64,000 nt of DNA from Caprimulgus europaeus (GCA_907165065.1 OU015525.1:30012037-30076036); one strand, 5' to 3'. Numbered from the stretch's first letter, positions 25,640 through 37,277 are shown. Made by a program: numbers and translations. The notes: a model not told the origin generated them from the sequence alone.

Positions 25640-28176
25640 AGGAAGGAAGGGTGGTGGCTCTCTATGTTAGGGAGTGTTTTGATTGTATAGAGCTTGAAGT
25701 TTGTGATGATGAGGTCAAGCGCTTATGGCGTAAGAATGAAGGGGAAGGCCAACAAGACACATATCCTGTTGGGAGTCTGTTATACACCACCCAAACAGAA
25801 TGTAGAGGCAGTTGAAATGTTCTACCAGTGTCTGTCAAAAGTCTCACAATTGCTAGCCCTTGTTCACGTGGGGGACTTCAACTTACTGGATGTCTGCTGG
25901 GAATACAACACAGCAGAGGGGAAACTGTCTTGGAGGTTCCTGGAGTGTGTGGAAGATGATAACTTCCTGACACAGTTGGCTAAGTGAGCCCGGCAGGGGA
26001 GGTGCCTCGCTTGACCTGTTCTTTACCAACAGAGAGGACTGGTGGGAGATGTGGTGGTTGGAGGCTATCTTGGGCTAAGTGACCATGAAATGGTAAAGTT
26101 CTCAACTGTTGGTGAAGTGAAGAGGGGGATTAGCAAGACGACTACCATGGACTTCCGGAGGACAAACTTTGGCCTGACCAGGACACTGGTTGAGAGAGTC
26201 CCTCGGGAGACAGTCCTGAAGGGCAAAGGAAGACTGGACATTCTTCAAGAAGGAAGTCTTAAAGGCACAGGAGCAGACTGTGCCCATGTGCCACAAGAAG
26301 AACTAGCGGAGAAGACAACCAGCCTGGCTGAACAGGGAGCTCTTGCTGGGAATCAGGAAAAAAAAATAAGAGTTTACCATCTCTAGATGAAGGGGCAGGC
26401 AACTCAAGAAAAGTACAGGGATCTCATTAGGTTCTGCAGAGAGAAAATTAGAAAGGCAAAAGCCCAGCTAGAACTCAATCTGTCCGCTGTTGTTGTTGTT
26501 GATAACAAAAAGTGGTTTTGCAGTGTTTTTGCAGCTACATTAACAACAACAAGAGGGGCAAGGATAATCTCCATCCTTTATTAGATTCAGAGAACAACAT
26601 TGCTGCCAAGGATGAGGAAAATGCTGAGGTACTCAATACCTTCTTTGCCTCAGTCTTTAATCTCCAGGCCAGTTATCCTCAGGGTATTCAGCCCCCTGAG
26701 CTGGAAGACAGGGATGGAGAACAGAATAAACCCTCATAATTCAGGAGGAAGCTGTTTATGACCTGCTATACCACCTGAACACTGACAAGTCTATGGGGCC
26801 AGATGGGATCAAGAGTATTGAGGAAGCTGGTGGAGGAACTTTCCAAGCCATTCTCCATCATTTATCAACAGTCCTGGCCAACAGGGGACATCCCAGAAGA
26901 CTGGAGGCTTGCCAATGTGACACCCATCTACAAGAAGGGCTGGAAGGAGGATCCAGGGAACTACAGACCTGTCAGCGTGACCTCAGTAACAGGGAAGATC
27001 ATGGAACAGTTCATCTTGAGTGCACTCATGTGGCATATGCAGGACAACCAGAGAATCAGGCTCAGCCAGCATGAGTTCATGAAAGGCAGGTCCTGCTTGA
27101 CCAACTTGATCTCCTTCTATGATCAGGTGACCCACCTAGTGGATGAGGGTAAGGCTGTGGAAGTTGTCTCCCTGGACTTTAGCAGGGCCTTTGACAATGT
27201 CTCCCACAGCAGTCTCCTAGAGAAGCTGTGGCTCAAGGCTCAGACAGGTGAACTCTTCACTGGGTGAAAAACTGGCTGTATGGCCAAGCCCAGAGAGTTG
27301 AGGTAAATAGAGTTAAATTCACTTGGTGGCTGGTCACAAATGTTGCTCCCCAGGGCTCACTTTTGGGGCCAGCTCTGTTAAACATCTCTATCAATGATCT
27401 GGATGAGGGATTGAGTGCACCCTCAGTAAGTTTGCAGATGACACCAAGCTGGGCAGGAGTGTTGATCTGCCTGAGGGTAGGAAAGCTCTGTAAAGGGATC
27501 TGGACAGGCTGGATCAATGGGCCGAGGCCAATTGTATGAGATTTGACAAGGCCAAGTGCCAGGTCCTGCACTTGGGTCACAACAACCCCACGCAACGCTA
27601 CAGGCTTGGGGAGGAGTGGCTGAAAAGCTGCCTGGCAGAAAAGGACCTGGGGGTATTGGTCAACAGCATGCTGAAAATGAGCCAGCAGTGTGCACAGGTG
27701 GCCAAGAAGGCCAACAGCATCCTGGCCTGTATCAGAAATAGTGTGGCCAGTAGGAATCTTATGAGGAGAGGCTGAGGGAAGGGGGGTTGTTTAGTTTGGA
27801 GAACAGGAGGCTGAGGGGAGACCTTATTGCTCTCTACAACTACCTGAAAGGAGGTTGTAGTGAGGTGGGTGTTGGTCTCTTCTCCCAAATAACAAGTGAT
27901 AAGACAAGCAGGAATGGCCTTAAGTTGTGACAGGGGAGTTTTAGATTGGGTATTAGGAAAAATTTCCTCACTGAAAGGGTTGTCAAGTATTAGAACAGGT
28001 GGCCAAGGGAAGTGGTGGTGTCACCAACCCTGAAAGTATTTAAAAGATGTGTAGATGTGTTACTTGGGGACATGCTTTAGTAGTGAACTTGGCAATGCTA
28101 GGTTTACAGCTGGACTAGGTGATCAAAACGGTCTTTTCCAACCAAACTATTCTATGACTCTATTCTACGATTCTAA
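25640..28176 (+). mobile_element. CR1 LINE, longest copy, with endonuclease and RT remnants
   Basis: About 2.5 kb of CR1 ORF2 plus the 3' end. The left part is the C-terminal half of the APE-type endonuclease, with GDFN at 25871-25882 and then [10 protein letters not shown]. The linker includes DNKKWF and NTFFASVF. The RT domain starts near 26790 (MGPDGI). Blocks follow for VTPIYKKGWKEDPGNYRPVS, motif A LDFSRAFD at 27172-27195, motif B PQGS at 27348-27359 and motif C FADD at 27431-27442. Motifs B and C lie in different frames, so at least one frameshift separates them, and there are others. The element ends with CTATTCTACGATTCTAAG. The 5' part of ORF2 and all of ORF1 are missing, as is usual for CR1. 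It is non-functional but keeps the catalytic words. Confidence 0.93.
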
Positions 28177-28798
28177 GTTAAAGAATCATATTTTTAGATA
28201 TCCCAGCTATACTAACTGCAGAAGCCATTAAACATATGTGCTTGCCAAATAAAGAAGCAAATTACCCATAGTTTCTTTCAGGGAACAGATCTATAGTGGT
28301 TTTTTTCATGACAGAAAAAGAAAATAAGAATTCAAAATCACTGACACTACTGGAAGGATAATAAATCACAATTAGAGGCTGACTGATTGATGTTTTAATA
28401 CTTTCTGCATCAAATAATATTTTTGGAACATATTTGAGTTAATCATCATGATCAGCCGTTGTGATATGTTGGACAGAATAGTTTTAGAAAGAAATGAGTC
28501 ATGTAAAGAGGAGTGCTCTTAGAAAGAGACATGCCATCTGTCTTTCTATGTGGCCAGTCTGAGAAATATAGGAGACTATAGAAAGGAGCAAACAGTACAT
28601 AGAGAAATAAACTAATAAAAATCCAAATACAATTATTAATTCATAATATTCAAAACTGACAACAGCTATAAAAGCTTACAAAAACACATTTTAAAAGATA
28701 AGCTAAAACTTTTGCCTTAATGTTGCACTACTCAGTTCACTTCCTATTCCCTCCTAATAGGTAGGTAGTCAAATTTTTAGCTTTTCTTGCTTCCCCTA
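28177..28798. other. AT-rich non-coding stretch between CR1 and LTR
   Basis: No gene or repeat family is recognised. Confidence 0.5.
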
Positions 28799-29442
28799 TG
28801 TGTTGGGTTTGGGGGGGGGGGGGGGGGGGGGGGAGGGGGGGTTGTTCTTGGTAGTGGGGGAAGGGGCTATAGTGATGGCCCCAGTGAGAAACTTTGAGAA
28901 GGCTTCTCTGGCTCCAAGGTGAAACTGCCTCCAGGCCAGGCTAAGCCAATTAACGATAGGGAAACACTTCTTCGAATCCATATTTATGAGGGGAAGAACC
29001 AGTTTGGCAAGGAGGAGAGAGCCATCAGGAGACCATTGGCTTGAACAAAAGAAAACATTGAGGAAATGAGGAAAGAGGAGGAGATAAACTTTAGACACTC
29101 AGATCAGCAAGGAGAAGACTGGGGAGAGGTATATAGAGTAATCTTCTGCCCGTGGAGGTTCAATGGTGGAGCAAAGTAATTTGAGGCTGGGAAGAAGGAA
29201 GGGGTGGTGGGAAGGTGTTTTAAGATGTAGTTGTTATGTCTCATTATCCTACTTTGATTGGGAACAAATTAAATTGATTTTTATTCCCCAAATTGAGTCT
29301 ATTTTTCCCGTGACCATAACTGGTGAGTGAGCCTTCCCCGTCCTCTTTTCAACCCACAAATTCCTTGTGTTTCTCTCCCTATATCACCAGCTAGGGGGGC
29401 AGTGGGTATCACATGGTCTTAGCTAAGGCTGAAACCACCACA
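28799..29442 (+). mobile_element. Solo LTR, type A, with expanded G run
   Basis: Begins TGTGTTGGGTTT and ends AACCACCACA. Flanking bases CCCTA (28794-28798) and CCCTC (29443-29447) match at four of five positions, consistent with a 5-bp ERVL target duplication. The 3' part is colinear with the full LTR at 34330-35484 (AAGGTGTTTTAAGATG, then AAATTGAGTCTATTTTTCCCG, then ACTGGTGAGTGAGCC), but the middle is shorter, having lost the tandem block seen there. Just inside the 5' end is a run of 23 G, one A and seven G (28811-28841). No retroviral interior is present. Confidence 0.85.
28811..28841 (+). repeat. Poly(G) tract inside LTR
   Basis: Twenty-three G in a row, one A, then seven G. The matching place in the LTR at 34330 has only about eight G (34363-34370), so this run has expanded. 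Length may be unreliable because long G runs are hard to sequence. Confidence 0.9.
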
Positions 29443-30607
29443 CCCTCTAGGGTTCTTCAGCTCCTGTAGCCAGTCACCCTTCCAAAGCCTTCTGAAATGT
29501 ATGGTCTAATTCAATATTTTTTTCCCCAACCTCCTTCTATTTTGTCCTTCAGGATGAAAAAGTAAAAGAACATCCTTTATTTCATTAAGAACTGTCTTAA
29601 GAGCTAAATATGCTGGCAATCATCTCTTTCATGTAACTAATTAGTAAACAATCTTTCGTCTGCTGGAAGAATGAAATGCCCCTCTTTGATAAATGCTTAG
29701 CATTAACCAGTAAGTAGCATATCTTTCATTCTTATCTCACATTGTGACTATAATAGATTTTACTTTTAAAACATGATATATACATCTAAACAGTTTAGTT
29801 TTCTATTGTGCATAACTGGCTCTTGACTGAAAGTAGGTACAGAAGCAATCCATTTCTTTGGAATAGTAACTGTTAAGAGGTTTCTTCAAGTTCTTTTAAC
29901 TGGAACAGAACTGCAGTGATTTCAGAATGGATCCTAAACACATTTGTCTAGGATTAGTAAATATTTAGTCACTGTCATTATCCATCTAATAAAGAAGGTA
30001 TTCCCAGATTAAAAAAAAAAAAACTAAACAAAATCAAACAAAAAAACACTAAGCAAAAAAGCACGAAAGATAAACCACTGAATTTTTATCTTATGCTTTT
30101 AAAGAAGAATGTTGTATTAAACTTTATTCTTCCATGCAAATTTATATTAAAATGTTGTTTCTGAGTTCACAAATTCCACTGTATGAGTTGCAGTTAACAT
30201 TTTTTTTTCCTAATATTAAATTAATTTTTGATATTGTTTATCTTTTCTCTTTATGTTAGGTTTGGATTATTTTTAATGTAAGTAGAATTACTGAGCAGGG
30301 TTAAAGTATGTTAATAGAAATTTTATTGTACAAAAATTCCTACTTTAGGGAAACTTTTAATTTGTTTATTATGGAAAAAGTATTCTTTTCATAGGAAGGG
30401 AGAGAGCTGCTCAACATATACTTTTCTTAAACTCCTACACTATTCTTTAGACTGAAACATTAGGTATCATTTAGCCATGTATGAAATATGGCTGCCTGGT
30501 ACATAAACGTGACTAAATGTACAAGTGATTGCCTGACTGGACATAAACTAAATGTTATCACGGACACGGCATTTTCTAATTCTTGATTTTATGGCCTCTC
30601 TGAAGGA
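29443..30607. other. AT-rich non-coding stretch, no gene seen
   Basis: A-rich run at 30009-30060; no gene or repeat family is recognised. Confidence 0.5.
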
Positions 30608-30715
30608 GCTCTGTGGAAAAGGCAATGAGCATTCTGGCAGGCAGCAAGTTGAATGTGAAGCAGTAGCATGCCCCAGCAGCAGTGAAGGCCAACAATATCC
30701 TGGGCTGTATTAACA
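30608..30715 (+). mobile_element. Tiny internal CR1 fragment
   Basis: About 108 bases match the CR1 ORF2 segment encoding the [10 protein letters not shown]...[13 protein letters not shown] block. Landmarks are GGCAGGCAGCAAGTTGAATG, then AGTGAAGGCCAACAATATCC and TGGGCTGTATTAAC. Both ends are missing and stops are present. Confidence 0.7.
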
Positions 30716-31639
30716 CAGTTGATCTGACAGACAATCATAGATAGTATGCAAAAAGTAAATTCATGGTCTACACTTGAAAAGTTCTTAAGCCTTAGATTTC
30801 TCCTAAGAATCAAAACATTTCTCTATTGCTTCTCAGGGGAATTGACATCAGATGATTTTATGGTGGTAAAATTATAAACAACCAAAACAGGGTCATGTAA
30901 TGAAGACTGACAAAACTTAGGAATACACAGAGCTATATAATATTCCTGTAGGGAAATGCTAATATCAAGTTTTATCTCTATTTTCTGTTAAATTTAAATC
31001 AGTTGTTGCCCTTGATTAAGCACACCCTCATTCTTTACCTCTTAATGCCTGCACTGGAAGGATGTCCTTGACTATTGCAGATGAAGGTTCAATTCCAAAT
31101 TGAATAATTAAGGCTCAAGCTACATACTGGAATATACCTTCTTAAATCTCTCTCCTTCAGCTTACTCTGGCGATATATTTAATCTTAATACTAGATTTAA
31201 TAAAAGCAATATATTTTTATCTCAGAATTTATTGTTTGTATAGTAAAAATAATAGAACAGTTTACTGAAAGCTCTTGAAATTCTGAAGATTTTGTTATTT
31301 ATTATTGTTGATCAAAAAAAGTTAATTGGATCAAACTTCATTGTCCCCAGGGCTGCTGTTCTGTTACATGTATATATGAGCCAAACTGAAATCTGATAAA
31401 TTTTTATCCTATATTTGTGCTGCTTTTTTTTTTTTTTTTTTCTGCTATGAAATATCATAAAATTTTAAAAACATAGATTCAAAGTTTAATATTCCACATT
31501 CCAATACTATTTTTAAACATGATTACTGGAAAAATTTAACTAACATTCCTCAGTTAAGCTGATACAAATTTTGCAGCTGACATCAGTATGAACAATTTCT
31601 CAACAAAAATAAGATCACAGGTTATAAACCTCAAGTGAC
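30716..31639. other. AT-rich non-coding stretch between CR1 fragments
   Basis: Contains a T-run at 31425-31441; no gene is recognised. Confidence 0.5.
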
Positions 31640-32650
31640 TTGAAGACTGGAAGAAGGCAAATGTCACCCCTGTCTTCAAGGAGGGTAAGAAGGAGGAACT
31701 AGGGAACTACAGGCCTGTTTGCATTACCTCAGTCCCTGGAAAGGTAATGGAACAGCTGATCCTAAAGGCCATCTGTAAGCATGTGAAACACAAGAAGGCC
31801 ATCAGGGGTAGTAAGCATGGATTCACCAAAGGGAAATCCTACTTAACTAACATGATTGCCTTCTATGACAGGACAACTGTCTGGATAGATGAGGGGAGGG
31901 CAGTGGATGTTGTATACTTGGACTTGAGCACGGCTTTTGATACTGTCTCCCATGACATCCTCATTGGCAAACTCAAGAAGTGTGGACTTGATGATTGGAC
32001 AGTGAGGTGGATTGAGAACTGGCTGAATGGCAGAGCTCAGAGGGTTGGCATTGGTGGTGTGGAATGAAGTTGGAGGCCTCTATCTAGTAGTGTCCCCCAG
32101 GGGTTAATACTGGGTCCAGTGTTGTTCAACCTATTCGTCAATGACTTAGATGAAGGAACAGAGTGCCTCCTCAGCAAATTTGCTGATGATACTAAACTGG
32201 GAGGAGTGTCAGATATGGCAGACAGCTGTGCTGCCATTCAGAGGGACCTTGACAGGCTGTAGAGATGGGCAGGGAGGAACCTCATGACGTTCAACAAGAG
32301 AAAGTGCAGGGTCCTGCATATGGGAAGGAATAACCCCATGCACCAGTACAGGCTGGGGGCTGACCTCCTGGAAAGCAGCCCCACGGAGAAGGACCTGGGA
32401 GTCCTGGTGGACAAGTTAAATATGAGCCAGTAGTGTGCTCTTGTGGCCAGGAAGGCTCATGGTATCCTGGGTTCTATTAGGAGGAGTGTTGCCAGCAGGT
32501 GGAGAGAAGTGATCCTTCCCCTCTACTCAGCCCTGGTGAAGCCCCACCTGGAGTAGTGTGTCCAGTTCTGGGCTCCCCAATACAGGAATACTGTACTGTC
32601 TCCCAGTACATGGAACTCCTGTAGAGTGTCCAGCAAAGGGTGATTAAATT
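31640..32650 (+). mobile_element. CR1 LINE RT fragment lacking its 3' end
   Basis: About 1 kb covering the RT core on the plus strand. The frame starting at 31747 carries VVYLDLSTAFDTVSHDIL (motif A) and WIENWLNGRAQRV, and stops at TGA 32065-32067. The same frame then resumes with motif B ([13 protein letters not shown] from 32092) and an intact motif C FADD at 32179-32190. So the RT core is interrupted by a single stop rather than by a frameshift up to that point. A further in-frame TAG follows near 32260. The copy breaks off after the block GTGTCCAGCAAAGGGTGATTA and lacks the normal CR1 tail; a (CAAA)n run follows instead. Confidence 0.9.
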
Positions 32651-32667
32651 GATACTAATACTTACTA

Positions 32668-32700
32668 AAACAAACAAACAAACAAACGAACAAATACACA
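32668..32700 (+). repeat. (CAAA)n simple repeat
   Basis: Units of CAAA with one CGAA variant, directly right of the truncated CR1. Confidence 0.85.
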
Positions 32701-34329
32701 CAAATATTCTTAAAATAAGAAGGTATTTGCTTTTAATGTGTATTTCATAAAATTTTTGTACCTTTCACTTTCAAGTGAGATTTTGAAGCTTCTGTAGAAT
32801 TGAAAGTGAATAGTAGAGCATTTGAATGGTATGTTAATCTGCTGACCCTTAAGTTTATTTTACATAATAAGTAAATCACTCTCTAATCAAAAGTACTTTC
32901 TTGCTGGGCAACCTTATTGGTGAATTTCAGTTTCCTACTGTCAATCCTTTATAATAAAAAGGGATTATTAAATTTTGATTAGCATCAGATTATACTCATT
33001 TTATCTACCAACTGACATTTCTGCTAATTGAGGATAAATGCACTAGTCTGATACCTCTCCAAAATAGAACACATTAAAAGTCTCAGCACAAGCTGAAAAC
33101 TTAATTAATATTCATTGTGTTTCCTAAAAGCTACTGGTTGTCTAAACCAGAGTCTTGCAGATAAAATTGAAATTGCAGACTCTACAATATCACTATTTGG
33201 CATATTTTGTTTGAATTATTAAATAGAAGTGATATATCTAAAGTTATTAACAAAATGTTAATGTAATGACTTTAGTCATTACTGACCTTTTTGTGATAAA
33301 GTATGCTCCTGTGCAGTCATTAAAGAACACCAGCCAAATGCCGATTTCCCAGTCAGGAAAAATTCATACACACTTGAAAAATGGCAACAGAGTAAGGAAT
33401 ACAGACTGAGGCCCCTTTTTTGGTGGTAATGATTAAGATTGATAGAAAAATGGATATCTTTCTTTCTTTGATTACTTTCATCAAGCCTGAGCAGAAACCT
33501 TAAGACAATAATTATTGCAAATGATGGATTTTTTTTTTCTGTTAAGCCACTTGCCCCAATGCTTCATTGTCATGCTCTAAAATGGCTATATTTTGATGTA
33601 AAATATTGTTATTCCAAAGGGCTTTAATTACCTGAAATGCAAAGAACTTCTTTAAAATCTTTTGTATCTCGTAGTTTATTAATCAGCTGCTTAGCTATTT
33701 CACAGTTTGGATAAGGAATCTAGGATCTGCAGCTTTTAGATAATGACTACAAAAATGAAGCAGAAAGGAAAATGCTTTCTTTTCAAGGATACACAAATGA
33801 ATAATCTCTTTTTGAGCTAAGGATAGGGCAGATCACATCAAATGCACAACACTAAAAGTTTTTTATGAAACTGCAACAGTCATGAAGACAGTATTGATTT
33901 AGACAAAGGAGAAAGGTGTTGAAGACAGTCTATATCAAATTAAATACCAGTTTATAGTGTCACTGACTATAAATACAAGTACATTGCTATATTTATTTGA
34001 CCAGATAATATCTGGAATATGCATTTCTTAAGTAATCATTTTTTGTTTGCATTAACAATTAAGTTAGAATGAAGTCTAACTAAAATATAATTAGCAATTC
34101 AAAACAGATCCAAATTTGTGAAAGATACCCTGAATTTCAATTCTAAATGATTCACAGGCATGGCAGGAATTTTAAGGGTTTGGAATTTTATAACATTTTC
34201 TTTTCTTATGCTAGACACATCCAGCGACCCAATATTTTACAATAACAAGTTTTACACCAATCAAACAATATCATATCAGAGGAAATGGAAATTCTGTTAG
34301 CATTTTCTGTGCTGATTTGATTGTTAGAG
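32701..34329. other. AT-rich non-coding stretch, no gene seen
   Basis: Contains a perfect 9-bp inverted repeat at 33263-33282 (GTAATGACT, TT, AGTCATTAC). No gene or repeat family is recognised. TAGAG at 34325-34329 is the left target duplication of the next LTR. Confidence 0.5.
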
Positions 34330-34659
34330 TGTATTGGGTTTGCGTGGCAAGGTTTCGGTAGCAGGGGGGGGACGGACATGGGGTGGCTTCTGTGAGAGAA
34401 GCTGCCAGAAGCTTCCCCTGTGTCCGACCGGACACAGCCAATGCCAGCGGCTACAAGAACGGACCCGCCGCTGGCCAAGGCCGAGCCAATCAGTAACGCC
34501 TCTGTGATAACATAATTAAGAAAAAAAAAAGGAAGAGAGGGAAGGAAAAAAAAGCTGCACACTTTGCAGCTGGAGAGAGGAGTGAGAAGATGTAAGAGAA
34601 AACAACTCTGCAGGCACCAAGGTCAGTGAAGAAGGAGAGGGAGGAGGTGCTCCAGGCGC

Positions 34660-35085
34660 CAGAGCAGAGATTCCCTGCAGCTTGTGGTGAGGACCATGGT
34701 GAGGCAAGCTGTCCCCCTGCAGTCCATGGAGGTCCATGGTGGAGCAGATGACCACCTGTAGCCCGTGGAGAGAGGAGCCCACGCCGGAGCAGGTGGATGC
34801 CCAAAGGAGGCTGTGACCCCGTGGGAAGCCCGCGCTGGAGCAGGTTCCTGTCAGGACCTGTAGCCCGTGGAGAAAGGAGCCCACACCGGAGCAGGTTTGC
34901 TGGCAGGAGTTGTGACCCCGTGGGGGACTCGCGCTGGAGCAGTCCCTTCCTGAAGGACTGCACCCCATGGAATGAACCCATGCCAAAGCAGTTCGTGAAG
35001 AGCTGTCAGTCATGGGAAGGACTCACGTTGGAGCAGTTGGTGGAGGACTGTCTCCCGTGAGAGGGACCCCACGCTGGTGCGGGGA
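34660..35085 (+). repeat. Degenerate tandem array inside the type A LTR
   Basis: Imperfect units share CCCGTGG and CTGGAGCAG words. The clearest pair begins with TAGCCCGTGGAGA at 34759 and again at 34861 (spacing 102 bp). Part of this array survives in the LTR piece at 49881-50209 and, more weakly, in the 41910 copy. Confidence 0.75.
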
Positions 35086-35287
35086 AAGGAGTCCTCCCCC
35101 TGAGGAGGAAGCAGCAGCAGAAACAACGTGTGATGAACTGACCCCAACCCCATTCCCTGTCCCCCTGTGCTGCTGGGGGGAGGAGGTGGAAAATCGGGAA
35201 AGAGATTAAGCCCGGGAAGAAGGGAGGGATGGGGGAGGTGTTTTAAGATTTGGTTTTACTTCTCATTCTCCTCTAATTTTGGTTGGT

Positions 35288-35293
35288 AATAAA
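35288..35293 (+). terminator. LTR poly(A) signal AATAAA
   Basis: Canonical AATAAA in the 3' part of the solo LTR, upstream of the U5-like CCCAAGTCGAGTC block. It would mark the R region of the ancestral virus. Confidence 0.55.
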
Positions 35294-35489
35294 GTAAATT
35301 TGTTTTTTCCCCCAAGTCGAGTCTGTTTTGCCCGTGCCAGTCACTGGTGAGTGATCTCTCTCCGTCCTTATCTCCACTCACGAGCTTTTCGTTATAATTT
35401 TCTCCCCCTGCCCATTTGAGGAGGGGGAGTGATAGAGTGGGCTTTGGTGGGCATCCGGCCTCTAGCCAGGGTCAACCCACCACATAGAG

Positions 35490-36979
35490 TATAAAATTAT
35501 TGGCAACAAATTAATTAAAATTAATGGCAATTGATTTTAAAATCATAATAATGCATTTTCAATTGTCCGAGTTTATGGTAAATCCTTCATTGCATACTGT
35601 GGTAAAGGTTAACAGAAAAGTTCTTATTCTACAAACTCAGAAATCCACTTACATACTGATTATGACTTTCATTCCATAAACGGTATTTTCACCTGTGTTT
35701 ATACTTTGTGACATTTTACTTCAGATTTCTTTCCTGCGAATTTCTTTAAGTATGGCTTGACTGAGAAAATAGAAGGGAAAAGTAACACAATCATAGGGAT
35801 CATAACTTAATGCACCGAAATCAGTATTCTGTTCAGACTGTGGCTGTCACAGTTTACTGCTACTCTTATATATGGTTATTCTGCCATCATGAGAAATACT
35901 CAGAACTTATCAGAATCTGTCATGTTTCTTTTTTAATAGAGAAATAAGAGAATAAAAATTTAATATTGACAATATCTGTTAGGTTTCTCAATTTAAAAAC
36001 AGAAACTTGTTGGAACATGAGCAGAATGGAACAAAGGATTCCAGTTGCAAAGTTTCTGATTAAACTACTCCTTTTTTGTTGAAAGTGGACAGAACAGGCA
36101 CACACATAAATAAGCCGTCTCACATGCTCAAGTTGTATATTGTTGAGCTATGTGCATGTAGGACCAAGCATATGGAAGAACAATAGTGTTATAAAAACAC
36201 CCTGCATTTGCTACAGCTGGTTCTACATAATGTTCCTGTAGCATACAAAACTGTAGTATCTGGCCTTTTGCTATCTTTCTTTGAAGTACTTTTCAGTTGT
36301 AATTGTGAATCAAATTTATGACAATGTAGATGTGACCTGCCTATCATGACATAACCAATAGGCAAATTAAACAAACTCAGTAATGCTTCCAGAAGAACTT
36401 AAACGTCTCGTTTTTCCCACATTGATGCTCATTTGGGAAGAAAGCAGAAAAATGGTATTGCCTTCAGCCTGAGCATTTCAGCAAGACAACTGTTGAAGTT
36501 ACAAATGATTGAAACTCTCCAAAAAATGTTTTTATCATTAAGAGGAAACCAGCAATTTTGTTCAACTTCTAACATATTTTCTGCAACTCTGCCCTCTCTA
36601 AAGAGGTCTGCATAATCCACTTCTGCTATTATCTAAATAATAATCATTAAGGACTCTATGAACAAAGTAATTGTTTTCTGTTTTTTAAAGAAGGTTACTC
36701 TGTTAACTAAAGAAGGTTACAGTGCCCACTAATATAGTCCCAAAATTACTGTAACTCATGCAAACACCAATAGCTTAATTTTTATCTGAGATACTGTCGC
36801 ATCCCATCTCAGAGGTGGGAGGAGAGAGACAAATCAAATCCCCTTGGGCTAGATTAAGGTGAAATGACACCAAACAAGCAGTTAAATGTTTCATTTATAA
36901 CGGAAATAACCTGAACTTAGAAAATGTAAAAAACTTTGGCAATGTGCATTCTTACTGGAAAAATCTGTGAGAAGATCTG
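35490..36979. other. AT-rich non-coding stretch, no gene seen
   Basis: Short repeated word AAAGAAGGTTAC at 36688 and 36710. No gene or repeat family is recognised. Confidence 0.5.

Positions 36980-37006
<27 letters not shown>
36980..37006 (+). repeat. Poly(A) run of 27
   Basis: Twenty-seven A in a row. On the minus strand it forms a T-tract followed by CAG, directly downstream of the promoter-like island at 37007-37400. Confidence 0.9.
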
Positions 37007-37010
<4 letters not shown>

Positions 37011-37168
37011 GGAAAGAAAGAGATAAGGAAAAATATCACCAGCCTTGGGTGTCGTCCGGTGTTGGGCACACATGTGGTAAGACTGGTCGATCTCCATTGG
37101 TGGGCGTACATGTGGCTCCTTCAGTTTGTGTCTTTCATATAGTTCAGCCCCCACCCTTCAAGAGAGGA

Positions 37169-37178
37169 CTTATATAAC
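37169..37178 (-). promoter_or_regulatory. TATA box on minus strand
   Basis: The minus strand reads TTATATAAGT, about 90 bp downstream of the CArG box. The combination suggests a start site roughly 25-30 bp further, near 37140. Confidence 0.4.
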
Positions 37179-37267
37179 TTTGGGCCCACTGTGAAGGGTG
37201 ATCACAGAGGGTCTTTTCGAGGTGGTCATTGAAGTCCTTCCTCCAATTAGCTCTGTGTGACCTTTGG

Positions 37268-37277
37268 CCATATATGG
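37268..37277. promoter_or_regulatory. Consensus CArG box (SRF site)
   Basis: CCATATATGG fits CC(A/T)6GG exactly and is palindromic. It sits upstream of a TATA box when read on the minus strand. Binding is predicted only. Confidence 0.45.

Larger units (their letters stand above)
34330..35484 (+). mobile_element. Complete solo LTR, ERVL-type (type A), with perfect 5-bp target duplication
   Basis: A 1155-bp solo LTR. It starts TGTATTGGGTTTGCGTGG and ends GGGTCAACCCACCACA. TAGAG is repeated exactly at 34325-34329 and 35485-35489, so both ends are fixed to the base and the class is the one that makes 5-bp duplications (ERVL-like). A G run lies at 34363-34370. The middle (34660-35085) carries degenerate tandem units built on CCCGTGGAGA and GGAGCAGGT. 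A poly(A) signal AATAAA is at 35288-35293, followed by a U5-like part (CCCAAGTCGAGTCTGTTTTG). No gag, pol or env flanks it, so the provirus was lost by LTR-LTR recombination. Long antisense frames inside (34490-35013) are by-products of GC-rich repeats. Confidence 0.93.

Noticed and set aside
34490..35013. Two overlapping antisense frames of 163 and 165 codons
   Set aside because: They lie on the antisense strand of the solo LTR and arise from its GC-rich tandem array.
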